From an uncultured Nocardioides sp. (lineage in GTDB: Bacteria > Actinomycetota > Actinomycetes > Propionibacteriales > Nocardioidaceae): a DNA stretch of 64,000 nucleotides. The position numbers and the translations under genes are program-made. Under the pieces are notes generated by a model. That model did no database searches. It was not told where the DNA came from and saw only the letters and a list, made by a program, of their open reading frames with translations. The stretch is from positions 1,674,001 through 1,738,000 of the forward strand of contig NZ_CANKZF010000001.1 in assembly GCF_947488515.1 (NCBI RefSeq). Direction: 5' to 3'. Position 1 is the stretch's first letter, and every line of letters starts with the position of its first letter. This document shows, piece by piece, positions 1-7,331 of the stretch.

Positions 1-997
1 CGGCCTTGCGGGCCGCGCGCTCGGCCCGCTTCTCCTCGAGGGCCGCGCGCTTGGCCTCGCGCACCGCCTCCTTCTCCCGGGCGGCGCGCGCGGCGGCCTC
101 CTCCGACGCCGTGCGCTCCAGCCGCGGGGTCTGCATCCGGGCCGGACCGCTGCGGCCGCTCGCCATGCCGCGCGACATCGACCCGGCACGCGCGGCCATG
201 CCGCCGGCCCCCATCCCGCCGACGGGCGGCGTGCCCGCGAGCGGCCGCTTCGCTCCGCCCCCGCGCCGGCCGAGCAGCCCGCCCGCCGCAGCCGCGGACA
301 GCGACGTCAGTCCTGATGCGGACAGCCCCGTCAGGTCGGGGACGGACACCGAGACCGGGGCCAGCGGCGGCAGCGCGGTGACACCGGCCTGGGCCGCGCC
401 GGGCACCGAGGTGGACGGCGGCGCGATCGTGCCGACTCCCGACTCCTCGCCCCCGGGCCCGCCGAAACCTCCGAAGCTGCCCCCGGTGAGCGAGAGCAGC
501 TCGGTGCGCACGGTGACCAGCTCGGCGCGGGCCGCCCGGAGCCGGGCGCTCTCCTGGTCGAGCGCGACCGTCAGTCGCTGGCGGATGTCGTCGGTCTCGG
601 CCTGGCCACGGGTGACCTTGCCGCGTTCCTCGTCCTCGGACGGCTTGAAGACCAGGTGGCGCGACTCCCCGACCACCTCGTGCGGCACCGCCGCGACGGT
701 CGTCCAGGCGCGGTCGAGGTCCTTCTGCGACGACGTCATCAGCGTGGCGGACGCGCGGAGGCAGTCGGCGATCCGGTCGGCCAGGGTGGTGAACCGGTCG
801 AGGTGGGCGAGCACCTGCTTGCGGTGCTGCTCGTAGCTCTCGGCCGACGCCGCGTCCCACCCCTCGGTGGCGCGCCGCGCGGCGTCGACGAGCTCGCCAC
901 CGCGACGCGACACCAGCGCGCTGACCTCGGTCCACCGCTGGGCGGCGGCCTCGAGCGGCCGGACGTCGGCGCGCAGCTCCCACGGGTTGGCCGGCAC
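1..997 (-). CDS. WXG/LXG-like type VII secretion protein, 5' part (gene runs off the left edge)
   Basis: About 332 residues are readable and no stop occurs before base 1, so the C-terminus is missing. The GTG start is chosen because AGGAGG lies about nine bases upstream and the preceding gene ends two bases earlier. Residues 1-110 look helical and carry a W-D-A turn (EGWDAASAESYEQH, W47), the pattern of WXG100-type N-termini. Residues 120-165 are charged and coiled-coil-like. A Gly-rich linker (about 170-190), a Pro/Ser/Val and Gly/Met-rich low-complexity stretch (190-300), and an Ala/Arg/Glu-rich helix running to the edge follow. The modular build, with a secretion-type head and a linker, would fit a type VII substrate, possibly a polymorphic toxin. 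The effector end is not visible, so that is only inference. It is probably co-transcribed with the upstream EspC-like gene. Confidence 0.7.
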   Translation of the reverse strand, partial: MPANPWELRADVRPLEAAAQRWTEVSALVSRRGGELVDAARRATEGWDAASAESYEQHRKQVLAHLDRFTTLADRIADCLRASATLMTSSQKDLDRAWTTVAAVPHEVVGESRHLVFKPSEDEERGKVTRGQAETDDIRQRLTVALDQESARLRAARAELVTVRTELLSLTGGSFGGFGGPGGEESGVGTIAPPSTSVPGAAQAGVTALPPLAPVSVSVPDLTGLSASGLTSLSAAAAGGLLGRRGGGAKRPLAGTPPVGGMGAGGMAARAGSMSRGMASGRSGPARMQTPRLERTASEEAAARAAREKEAVREAKRAALEEKRAERAARKA

Positions 998-999
998 GG

Positions 1000-1353
1000 T
1001 CAGCGACCTCCTGGTCCCGGCATGATCCCGAACGGCCCCTCGCCCAGCAGGTGGGTGGCGCGGTCGAGCTCGGCGGCGACCGTGTCGTCGGCGCGCAGGG
1101 CGTCGTGGGCGGCGTCGACGAGCCCGGCGACGCCCAGCTCGAGGGCGCCGGCGAGCGAGGTCAGGACCTCGTCGGCGTCGGCCAGCGCATCGGCGTACGA
1201 CGCCGCCAGGTTGGCGGTGCCGGTCGCGTCGCCGAGCCCCGCGCACGCCTCGGCGAGCTCGTCGACGGCGTCGGCCCAGTCCTGCCGCATCGCGTCGAGG
1301 ACGCGCTCGGACGAGCCCGCCAGCTCGACCAGCCGGGCCGGCTCGACCTGCAT
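1000..1353 (-). CDS. EspC-like small type VII secretion-associated protein (117 aa)
   Basis: A small, acidic, Ala-rich, all-helical protein of 117 residues with no signal peptide or membrane segment. The size and two-helix hairpin character (ERVLDAMRQDWADAVDEL; a second helix around residues 55-95) resemble ESX-1 EspC/type VII secretion target families, which form helical hairpins and travel with WXG100 partners. The ATG at 1353 is chosen because coding character begins there; no strong ribosome binding site is visible. It ends two bases before the GTG of the larger WXG-like gene, so the two are almost certainly one transcript. A divergent WXG gene starts 187 bases away on the other strand, supporting a secretion-substrate locus. 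No ESX ATPase or membrane component is in the window. Confidence 0.6.
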   Translation of the reverse strand: MQVEPARLVELAGSSERVLDAMRQDWADAVDELAEACAGLGDATGTANLAASYADALADADEVLTSLAGALELGVAGLVDAAHDALRADDTVAAELDRATHLLGEGPFGIMPGPGGR

Positions 1354-1540
1354 CAGGGATCGCTTGCCGCTTGCACTCACCTCAGCGGAATACCCCCGAC
1401 GGCGGGAGTCAAACACGGTCCCGGTGGACCTGTGGGCAAACATCCCCACAAGGCCGGTTTCGCAGTGTCGCGTTCGGGGAAGACGATCGAGCACGACCCA
1501 CCCCCACCCCCACCCGCCCTCGCCCGTTCCAGGAGCCGCG

Positions 1541-2620
1541 ATGAACGCCGTGATGACCGTCGACCTCTCCGAGCTCGACGCCTGGTCCGCGCAGGTCCAG
1601 CGCGCTGGCGACGACCTCGCCGGCATCGCCCGCAACGGCGGCCACGCGCTCGTCCAGACCGACTTCGGTCCCATCCTCGAGACCATGATGGGCGCCTACA
1701 ACGCACTGCTGCCCTCGGTGCACCAGTCGCTGGAGGAGAACGGCACCGGGATGCGCGACCACGCCGAGGCGCTGCGGGCCACCGCCCGCGACTTCACGCT
1801 CACCGAGGACGGCGTCGTACGCCGCCACAACGCCGCCGGCGTCGACGGCCGCGACGGGTCGAGCAGCTTCTGGGACGTCGCCGACACCACCATCCGGCGG
1901 GCCGGCCCCACCGAGAGCAGCCTGCCCCAGATCAGCTTCGGCTTCCCCTACGACACCGTGTGCGACCTGGTGCGGATGCTGACCGGCTTCGACATCCGCG
2001 CCGAGCTCGCGGAGAAGATCGGCGGCGACGTCGTCGGTGCGTCGAGCCAGGGCTCGTCCTTCGGCGCGCTCGGCCAGTCGATGCGCGGCGTCGCGTCCAA
2101 CCTCCAGAGCGGGAGCTCGACGATCTCGCAGACCTGGCAGGGCGGCGCGTCCGACGCGGCCGTCAAGCAGATCGGCACGTGGGTCGGTTCGCTCGACGCC
2201 CAGGCCGGCCAGCTCGTCCAGATGGGCCAGACCGTCGTGCAGGTCTGCCGCGACGCCTGGCAGACCGCCCTCTCGGTGGTGCAGTGCGTGAAGGCGGCGG
2301 TGCAGACCGTCTCCTCCGCGCTGGCGACGATGAGCATCCCCGGTGTCGGCTGGGCCCGCGTCGTCCAGGCCGTCTTCCAGGCCTTCCAGGCGGTGATGAA
2401 GGCCTACCAGGCGCTGATGAAGCTCATCAACATCCTCCGGCAGGTCACGTCGCTCATCACGACGGTGAAGAACTTCTTCGACGACGACTTGGCTCCCGTC
2501 TCGACGCCCGGCGCCCCCGTCTCCACCGGCGCGCCGAGCAGCGTGACCCGCGACCCGAGCACCGTCACCACCCCGACGGTCGGCCAGCGCCCCGTGCCGG
2601 TCGCCCCCGCCCTGGCCTAG
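1541..2620 (+). CDS. Two-module WXG100-family type VII secretion protein (359 aa)
   Basis: 359 residues; the ATG is preceded by CCAGGAGCCGCG, a good ribosome binding site. Residues 1-110 form an N-terminal helical module (SELDAWSAQVQRAGDDLAGI). A second module around residues 180-250 contains a clear W-x-G turn (TWQGGASDAA, W199), flanked by Gln/Ser-rich helices. Residues 265-315 form a long amphipathic to hydrophobic helix with repeated Val/Phe-Gln-Ala spacing, which may contact membrane. The tail is a Pro/Thr/Ser-rich disordered segment. There is no Sec signal. Proteins with WXG heads are exported by ESX/type VII systems, and the divergent EspC-like and WXG-like genes agree. Its TAG stop overlaps a -10 hexamer for the next gene. 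The exact role (carrier, pore or toxin) cannot be read from the sequence. Confidence 0.7.
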   Translation: MNAVMTVDLSELDAWSAQVQRAGDDLAGIARNGGHALVQTDFGPILETMMGAYNALLPSVHQSLEENGTGMRDHAEALRATARDFTLTEDGVVRRHNAAGVDGRDGSSSFWDVADTTIRRAGPTESSLPQISFGFPYDTVCDLVRMLTGFDIRAELAEKIGGDVVGASSQGSSFGALGQSMRGVASNLQSGSSTISQTWQGGASDAAVKQIGTWVGSLDAQAGQLVQMGQTVVQVCRDAWQTALSVVQCVKAAVQTVSSALATMSIPGVGWARVVQAVFQAFQAVMKAYQALMKLINILRQVTSLITTVKNFFDDDLAPVSTPGAPVSTGAPSSVTRDPSTVTTPTVGQRPVPVAPALA

Positions 2621-2623
2621 CCT
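2618..2623 (+). promoter_or_regulatory. -10 hexamer TAGCCT for a leaderless gene, overlapping the upstream stop codon
   Basis: TAGCCT starts 12 bases before the GTG at 2630, the spacing seen at many other genes here. Its first three bases are the TAG stop of the WXG gene. There is no ribosome binding site between it and GTG. Confidence 0.5.
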
Positions 2624-2629
2624 CCCGCC

Positions 2630-3046
2630 GTGAACGACCACCCCACGACAGTGAATGACCCCCGCAGCCAGGCGGAGATCCTGGCGGCGATCAGCGAAGC
2701 GCGCGAGGACCTGACCGCGAGCCTGGCCGACCTCCAGGCCACCGTCGACCAGCTCAACGCGCGCCCGCTCCTCACCGAGGAGGAGAAGCAGGCGCTCGAG
2801 GAGCAGGCCCAGTCGGGCGAGCTCGGCGACGACATGAAGACGCTCGTGGAGAAGATCCGCGGCGGCGAGGACACCTGGGAGCAGGTCTTCTCCGGCCAGT
2901 CCCCCCACGGCGCGCTGCTCCGGGGCCACCTGGACCGGATGGTCGAGGAGCACCAGGACGACATCGCGCTCGCGTTCGAGGAGCTCGTCGAGGAAGAAGA
3001 GGCCAGGGGCAACTTCCTCCTCGACGACGTGCCGACCGCCGACTGA
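2630..3046 (+). CDS. Acidic helical protein beside the WXG genes (138 aa)
   Basis: 138 residues, strongly acidic and predicted helical throughout, with no signal peptide or membrane segment. Residues 15-60 form a likely coiled coil (REDLTASLADLQATVDQL). A motif GGEDTWEQVFSG sits around residues 78-90. The GTG start is nine bases after the upstream stop and probably begins a leaderless transcript. It may also be read through from the WXG gene. By position it could be a chaperone or immunity-like partner of the WXG proteins; the acidic helical build is common in both classes, but nothing in the sequence proves it. I do not recognise a named family. Confidence 0.6.
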   Translation: MNDHPTTVNDPRSQAEILAAISEAREDLTASLADLQATVDQLNARPLLTEEEKQALEEQAQSGELGDDMKTLVEKIRGGEDTWEQVFSGQSPHGALLRGHLDRMVEEHQDDIALAFEELVEEEEARGNFLLDDVPTAD

Positions 3047-3064
3047 CCGCCGAATGACCGCAGC

Positions 3065-3084
3065 GAACTACAGGTCTGTAGTTC
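3065..3084. promoter_or_regulatory. Perfect inverted repeat, candidate operator
   Basis: GAACTACAG-GT-CTGTAGTTC: nine-base arms around a two-base centre, A+T-richer than its surroundings and about 90 bases upstream of the secreted DUF1906 protein gene. There is no T-run after it, so an operator is more likely than a terminator. The regulator is unknown. Confidence 0.5.
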
Positions 3085-3174
3085 TGCCGAACGGCTGTTA
3101 CGTGTGTGACTGATGTGGTTCTCTGGGTCAGCCTGCCCCGCGACACGTCCTTCCCCGCCTGCCTGGAGCCACCC

Positions 3175-4557
3175 ATGCGCCGCGCCCGCCAGACCCGACC
3201 TCGTACGCTCGTCCGGACCGTGACGGCCGCCCTCGCGCTGGTGCTCGTCGCACCTCTCGCCGGGTCGTCGACCGCGACCGCCGACGAGCCCGCACCGCAG
3301 GCCCGCACGCTCGCCTCGCAGCGCCAGGTCGCCCTCGCCACCCCGGGCGACTTCACCGGCTACGGCTTCGACCAGTGCGTCGCGCCGACCCAGTCGGCGA
3401 TGGACGCGTGGTGGAAGAAGTCGCCGTTCACCGCGGTCGGCATCTACATCTCCGGCGACTCCCGCGCCTGCCGCACCCAGCCCAACCTCAGCCCCGCCTG
3501 GGTCGCCGCCCAGGTCGCCCGCGGGTGGCGGCTGCTGCCCATCGCCCTCGGTCCGCAGGCGTCGTGCCAGCCGCGCTTCCCGCGCTACAAGGACGACTTC
3601 AAGATCTCGCCGAGCCCCACCGGCGGCTACGCCACGGCGGCCGCGCAGGGTGCGACCGAGGCCGACAAGAACGCCGCCGACGCAGCGACGTACGGCATCG
3701 GCGCCGGCAGCACGATCTGGTACGACCTCGAGGGGTTCAACTTGCAAGACACCCACTGCCGCGAGTCCGCCCTGGTCTTCACGTCCGCGTGGGTCACCCG
3801 GATCAAGGCGCTCGGCTACACCGCCGGCTTCTACTCCAGCGCGAGCTCGGGCATCAAGATGCTCGACGACGCCCGCACCCAGCGCCCCGGCCAGTTCGCC
3901 CTGCCGGACCGCATCTGGATCGCCCGCTGGGACGGCGCTGCCAACACCTCCACGACCTACATCCCCGAGGACGGCTGGCGCCCCGGCGGCCGGATGAAGC
4001 AGTACCTCGGCGGCCACAACGAGACGTGGGGCGGCGTCACGATCAACATCGACAGCAACTTCATCGACCTCGGCGCCGGCTCGCAGCCGCGTCCGGAGGG
4101 CCGCTGCCCCGGCACCCGGCTCGGCTTCTGGAAGTACCCCGCGCTCTCGCCGTCGTCCGCGAAGTCCACGCGCGTCAAGGCGTTGCAGTGCCTGCTCACC
4201 GAGCAGGGAACGTACTCCGGCCCGCTCAACGGCTCGTACGACGCCGCCACGATCGCCGGCGCCCGCGCCTGGCAGTCCGCCCGCAAGTTCACGCCGAGCA
4301 ACACCTTCGAGAAGCGGCACTGGACGGCGCTGCTCGCCGCCGGTGCGCGTACGACGGTCAAGCGCGGCTCGGCCGACGAGTCGGTGCACCGGCTCCAGCG
4401 GGCGCTCAACGCGGCCGGTGCCGGGCGGTTCCGGGCGACCGGTGTGTTCGACGCGAAGACCGAGGCGGCCGTGCGGACCTACCAGTCACGCCTGAAGCTC
4501 GGCGTCTCGGGCGTCGCCACCCGCCAGACCTGGAACAAGCTGCAGCAGGGTCGCTGA
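3175..4557 (+). CDS. Secreted DUF1906 (Rv2525c-like) glycoside-hydrolase-fold protein with two peptidoglycan-binding domains
   Basis: 460 residues from the ATG at 3175, preceded by GGAG. An N-terminal Arg-rich region, a hydrophobic stretch (VTAALALVLVAPLAGSS) and an Ala-containing cleavage region make an export signal. Residues about 60-305 match the DUF1906 TIM-barrel fold of Rv2525c: GYGFDQCVAPTQSAMDAWW at the start, IYISGDSRAC, WYDLEGFN, GFYSSASSG, IWIARWDG. Residues 315-385 and 390-460 are two PG_binding_1 repeats (VKALQCLL...GPLNGSYDAAT; VHRLQRALN...ATGVFDAKTEAA). It probably acts in the cell wall as a glycan hydrolase or binder. An in-frame start at 3106 exists but would put 23 residues before the signal, so it is rejected. 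Confidence 0.85.
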   Translation: MRRARQTRPRTLVRTVTAALALVLVAPLAGSSTATADEPAPQARTLASQRQVALATPGDFTGYGFDQCVAPTQSAMDAWWKKSPFTAVGIYISGDSRACRTQPNLSPAWVAAQVARGWRLLPIALGPQASCQPRFPRYKDDFKISPSPTGGYATAAAQGATEADKNAADAATYGIGAGSTIWYDLEGFNLQDTHCRESALVFTSAWVTRIKALGYTAGFYSSASSGIKMLDDARTQRPGQFALPDRIWIARWDGAANTSTTYIPEDGWRPGGRMKQYLGGHNETWGGVTINIDSNFIDLGAGSQPRPEGRCPGTRLGFWKYPALSPSSAKSTRVKALQCLLTEQGTYSGPLNGSYDAATIAGARAWQSARKFTPSNTFEKRHWTALLAAGARTTVKRGSADESVHRLQRALNAAGAGRFRATGVFDAKTEAAVRTYQSRLKLGVSGVATRQTWNKLQQGR

Positions 4558-4581
4558 CCCCTCGGGGCAGGCGGGTTTCGT

Positions 4582-4603
4582 GATCCCCGGCTGACCGGGG
4601 ATC
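4582..4603. terminator. Bidirectional hairpin between convergent genes
   Basis: GATCCCCGG-ctga-CCGGGGATC, a perfect nine-base stem with a four-base loop, 24 bases after the DUF1906 gene and 7 bases after the DUF3817 gene. It has no T-run, as is usual for high-GC actinobacterial terminators. Confidence 0.7.
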
Positions 4604-4610
4604 GCCGAAC

Positions 4611-5054
4611 TCAGGCGGGCGGGCCGACGACGAGCGCCACGCCCGTCAGGCCGGCCACGGCGACCAGGCCGACGAGCGCACCCTGGGCCGGGCGGCGGAC
4701 CAGCCAGCCGGTGAGCCGCTCGAGGAGGCCGTGCGGAGCCTCGGAGCGCAGGCGCCAGGAGTCACCCAGCAGCCCGGCGCGCTCGGCGTACCGCTCGAAG
4801 GGCACCGTCGCGAACGGCGGCACCGCAGCACCGAGGCCCAGCGCCAGCCGGCTGACGGGCCACTTCTGGTCCACGAACAGGAGCGCGGTCACCAGGCAGT
4901 AGGCGATGAACACGACGCCGTGGACCATGCCGAAGACCTGGACGCCGAGCTCGGTGGTCTCGGTGACGTACTTGAGGAACATGCCCGTCAGCAGCAGCGC
5001 CCAGGTGACCGCCTCGGCGACGGCGACGGTGCGGTAGAGCGTGCGGGGATTCAT
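4611..5054 (-). CDS. DUF3817 integral membrane protein
   Basis: 147 residues. Three hydrophobic segments lie around 10-27 ([19 protein letters not shown]), 40-62 ([21 protein letters not shown]) and 68-85, with a fourth near the C-terminus ([19 protein letters not shown]). The order and the [10 protein letters not shown] signature match DUF3817, a family found in actinobacteria and often placed next to purine genes. The start codon overlaps the purQ stop by four bases (ATGA), so it is translationally coupled to purQ. Function is unknown. The association with purSQ is seen directly here and recalled from related genomes. Confidence 0.8.
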   Translation of the reverse strand: MNPRTLYRTVAVAEAVTWALLLTGMFLKYVTETTELGVQVFGMVHGVVFIAYCLVTALLFVDQKWPVSRLALGLGAAVPPFATVPFERYAERAGLLGDSWRLRSEAPHGLLERLTGWLVRRPAQGALVGLVAVAGLTGVALVVGPPA

Positions 5055-5719
5055 GCGAAGGCCTTCTCGGCGAGGGAGGTGAAGAAGCCGAGCCCGTCGG
5101 TGCCGGGACCGGTGAGGTCCTCGACCGCGTGCTCGGGGTGGGGCATCAGGCCGACGACGTTGCCGCGCTCGTTGGAGATCCCGGCGATGTCACGGAGCGA
5201 GCCGTTGGGGTTGTCGTCGAGGTAGCGCGCGACCACGCGGCCCTCGCCCTCGAGCAGGTCGAGAGTCGGCTGGTCGGCGACGAAGCCGCCCTCGCCGTTC
5301 TTCAGCACGATCGTGACCTCCGCGCCCTCGGCGTAGGCCGACGTCCACGGGGTGTCGACGCGCTCGATGCGCAGCCGCTGGTCGCGGCAGACGAACTTGC
5401 GGTGGTCGTTGCGGATCAGCGCGCCCGGCAGCAGGTGCGACTCGCAGAGGATCTGGAAGCCGTTGCAGATGCCGAGCACGGGCAGGCCCTTGCCCGCCGC
5501 CTCGATCACCGACGTCATCACCGGGGCGAAGCGGGAGATCGCGCCACAGCGGAGGTAGTCGCCGTAGGAGAAGCCGCCGGGCAGCACGACCGCGTCGACG
5601 CCCTTGAGGTCGTCGTCGCCGTGCCAGAGCGCGACCGCCTCGTTGCCGCCGATCGTGACGGCGCGACGGGCGTCGACGTCGTCGAGCGAGCCGGGGAAGG
5701 TGACGACACCGACCTTCAT
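5051..5719 (-). CDS. purQ: Phosphoribosylformylglycinamidine synthase, glutaminase subunit PurQ
   Basis: 222 residues, the usual size for the separate class I glutamine amidotransferase subunit of FGAM synthase. It supplies ammonia from glutamine to PurL in step four of purine synthesis. The catalytic Cys sits in [13 protein letters not shown] (about residue 86), and the His/Glu of the triad are in [11 protein letters not shown] near residue 195. The N-terminus [14 protein letters not shown] and [10 protein letters not shown] are PurQ signatures. It overlaps purS by four bases at its start and the DUF3817 gene by four bases at its end, giving purS-purQ-DUF3817 as one operon. purL is not in the window. 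Confidence 0.97.
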   Translation of the reverse strand: MKVGVVTFPGSLDDVDARRAVTIGGNEAVALWHGDDDLKGVDAVVLPGGFSYGDYLRCGAISRFAPVMTSVIEAAGKGLPVLGICNGFQILCESHLLPGALIRNDHRKFVCRDQRLRIERVDTPWTSAYAEGAEVTIVLKNGEGGFVADQPTLDLLEGEGRVVARYLDDNPNGSLRDIAGISNERGNVVGLMPHPEHAVEDLTGPGTDGLGFFTSLAEKAFA

Positions 5720-6000
5720 GCGCGGCCGGCCTCGTGCGCGACCTCGGCCACCGAGTGCTCCTCGACGTGCACCTCGAAGTCCTCGATCACCGGGTTGGAC
5801 AGCAGCGTCCCGGCGACGTCCTCGATCTGGGCGAGCACCTCGGGGGTGATCTCGCCGTCGACCTGGAGCTCGAACCGCTTGCCCTGCCGGACGTCGGTCA
5901 CGAGGTCGAACCCGAGCCGGGGCAGCGCACCGAGCACCGCCTTGCCCTGGGGGTCGAGGATCTCGGGCTTGGGCATGACGTCGACGACGACTCGGGCCAC
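5716..6000 (-). CDS. purS: Phosphoribosylformylglycinamidine synthase subunit PurS
   Basis: 94 residues from a GTG at 6000. The start is fixed by the ribosome binding site AGGAGCATCCCC directly upstream and by the family N-terminus ([19 protein letters not shown]). PurS is the small dimeric subunit that bridges PurL and PurQ in three-part FGAM synthases. Conserved features visible are LDPQGKAV, the basic [17 protein letters not shown] strand and the VIEDFEV strand near the end. It is the first gene of the purS-purQ-DUF3817 operon, with a candidate -10 at 6041-6046. A longer in-frame extension exists upstream but has no domain match and is rejected. Confidence 0.95.
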   Translation of the reverse strand: MARVVVDVMPKPEILDPQGKAVLGALPRLGFDLVTDVRQGKRFELQVDGEITPEVLAQIEDVAGTLLSNPVIEDFEVHVEEHSVAEVAHEAGRA

Positions 6001-6040
6001 GGGGATGCTCCTGGGTGACAGGGTGGGACGGGCGGTGCCG

Positions 6041-6046
6041 ATTCTA
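6041..6046 (-). promoter_or_regulatory. Candidate -10 (TAGAAT) for the purS operon
   Basis: On the minus strand TAGAAT lies 41-46 bases ahead of the purS GTG. It would give a leader of about 35 bases carrying the AGGAG ribosome binding site. No clear -35 is seen. Confidence 0.4.
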
Positions 6047-6138
6047 CGGAGCCGCCGCGCGAACGCGCCCGGCGGGCATGACGGTGGACGCGGCGGGTAC
6101 GCGAGGGGTGGCGGCACGGCGCGTGACAGGAGCTCGAC

Positions 6139-6969
6139 ATGGCACGGATCGGCATCTCCGGGTGGCGGTACGCCGGCTGGCGCGGCCACTTCTACCCGCC
6201 CGGGCTGCCGCAGCGCCTCGAGCTGGCCTACGTCGGCGAGCAGCTCACCAGCGTCGAGGTCAACGGCTCGTTCTACTCCCTGCAGCGGCCCTCGAGCTGG
6301 CGGTCATGGGCCGAGCAGGTCCCCGACGACTTCGTCATCGCCGTGAAGGGACCCCGCTTCGTCACGCACATGAAGAAGCTCAACGACGTCGAGACACCCC
6401 TCGCCACCTTCCTCGCCTCGGGCGTGCTGTCGCTGGGCGACCGGCTGGGCCCGGTCCTGTGGCAGCTGCCGCCCAACCTGGGCTTCCACCCCGACCGCCT
6501 GGCGGCGTTCTTCGACCTGCTGCCGCGCACGACCGCCGCTGCGTCGGCGTACGCCGCTGTCCACCACGACGCGGACAAGCTCAAGGAGCCCGCCGACACC
6601 GCGACCCCTGTCGACCGCCCGCTGCACCACGTGCTCGAGGTGCGGCACTCCTCGTTCCGCACGGCCGAGTTCTGCGAGCTGCTGCGGGCCCACGACATCG
6701 GGATGGTGGTGGCCGACTCCGCCGGCACGTGGCCGATGTTCGACGAGGTGACGTCCGGTGTCGCCTACGTCCGGCTGCACGGCGACACCGAGCTCTACGC
6801 CAGCGGCTACTCCGACGCGGCCCTCGACCACTGGGCCGACAAGGTGCGTGCCTGGGAGGCCGACGGCCTCGACGTCTTCGTCTACTTCGACAACGACGCC
6901 AAGGTGCACGCCCCCTTCGACGCGATCGCGCTCCAGGAGCGGCTGGGGATCAGCCCGGCGTCCCCGTGA
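6139..6969 (+). CDS. DUF72 domain TIM-barrel protein (YecE-like)
   Basis: 276 residues, full length for DUF72. The N-terminus IGISGWRYAGWRGHFYPPGLP, the EVNGSFYSLQRPSSWRSWAEQVPDDF region, the VKGPRFVTH strand and GPVLWQLPPN are hallmark DUF72 motifs; EVRHSSF and YVRLHG mark later strands of the barrel, and YFDNDAKVHAPFDA the end. The family is structurally related to xylose-isomerase-like TIM barrels, and its chemistry is not established to my knowledge. The ATG is preceded by GACAGGAGCTCGAC. It is transcribed away from the purS operon. Its 3' flank carries two copies of the GGTGGCGGCA hairpin element. Confidence 0.88.
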   Translation: MARIGISGWRYAGWRGHFYPPGLPQRLELAYVGEQLTSVEVNGSFYSLQRPSSWRSWAEQVPDDFVIAVKGPRFVTHMKKLNDVETPLATFLASGVLSLGDRLGPVLWQLPPNLGFHPDRLAAFFDLLPRTTAAASAYAAVHHDADKLKEPADTATPVDRPLHHVLEVRHSSFRTAEFCELLRAHDIGMVVADSAGTWPMFDEVTSGVAYVRLHGDTELYASGYSDAALDHWADKVRAWEADGLDVFVYFDNDAKVHAPFDAIALQERLGISPASP

Positions 6970-6988
6970 GCCGACCCCGCCTCGCGGA

Positions 6989-7115
6989 GTGGCGGCAGAT
7001 CGCACGATCGGAGGCACCTCAGCTGCGATGCGCCGCCACCCCCGGCCAGCCACCGAGCAGGGTGGCGGCAGATCGCACCTCCGAGGGCCGCCAAGCCGCG
7101 ATGTGCCGCCACCCC
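6989..7115. repeat. Two copies of the GGTGGCGGCA hairpin element, 72 bases apart
   Basis: Copy A (6989-7041) and copy B (7061-7115) each begin GTGGCGGCAGATCGCA and end with the near-complement (TGCGATGCGCCGCCACC and CGCGATGTGCCGCCACC). This gives stems of about 16 bases with two mismatches and loops of about 20 bases. Copies start 72 bases apart. They lie between the convergent ends of the DUF72 gene and the small membrane protein gene. The same element, with the same period, occurs four times at 51535-51804. Confidence 0.85.
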
Positions 7116-7145
7116 CAACGAGACCCCAGCGCCGGACGGCGTCCC

Positions 7146-7331
7146 TCACTCCCGCCGGCGGGCGGCGACGATGACCAGGGCAACCCCGAGGCCGGCGACG
7201 AGAGGCCCGAGGATCGCCCAGATGCTCTGGTCGGTCATCGGGCTGCCCTCGAGGTAGCCGAGGCCCTGGAAGGTCCAGACGGCGCCGGTGATCACCAGCA
7301 CCGCACCGAGCGCGATCCCGAGGGCGCGCAT
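7146..7331 (-). CDS. Small two-helix membrane protein coupled to the acyl-CoA ligase (61 aa)
   Basis: 61 residues with two membrane segments (ALGIALGAVLVITGAVWTF at about 3-21; AILGPLVAGLGVALVIVAA at about 38-56), a Gly-rich turn between them and a basic end (RRRE). Its ATG overlaps the ligase stop (TGATG), which implies translational coupling, and codon use is as GC-biased as its neighbours. I do not recognise a family. It may be a membrane partner or may simply share the transcript. It is easily missed because it forms the C-terminal end of a long shadow reading frame. Confidence 0.7.
   Translation of the reverse strand: MRALGIALGAVLVITGAVWTFQGLGYLEGSPMTDQSIWAILGPLVAGLGVALVIVAARRRE

Noticed and set aside
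1429-1455. CCTGTGGG...CCCCACAAGG inverted repeat between the divergent type VII genes
   Set aside because: Imperfect and short. It may be an operator, but support is too weak to list.
1051-2658. 535-codon reading frame over the WXG gene and other long overlapping frames
   Set aside because: Arg/Pro/Gly-rich compositions typical of shadow frames in high-GC DNA. The WXG frame has the ribosome binding site and domain.
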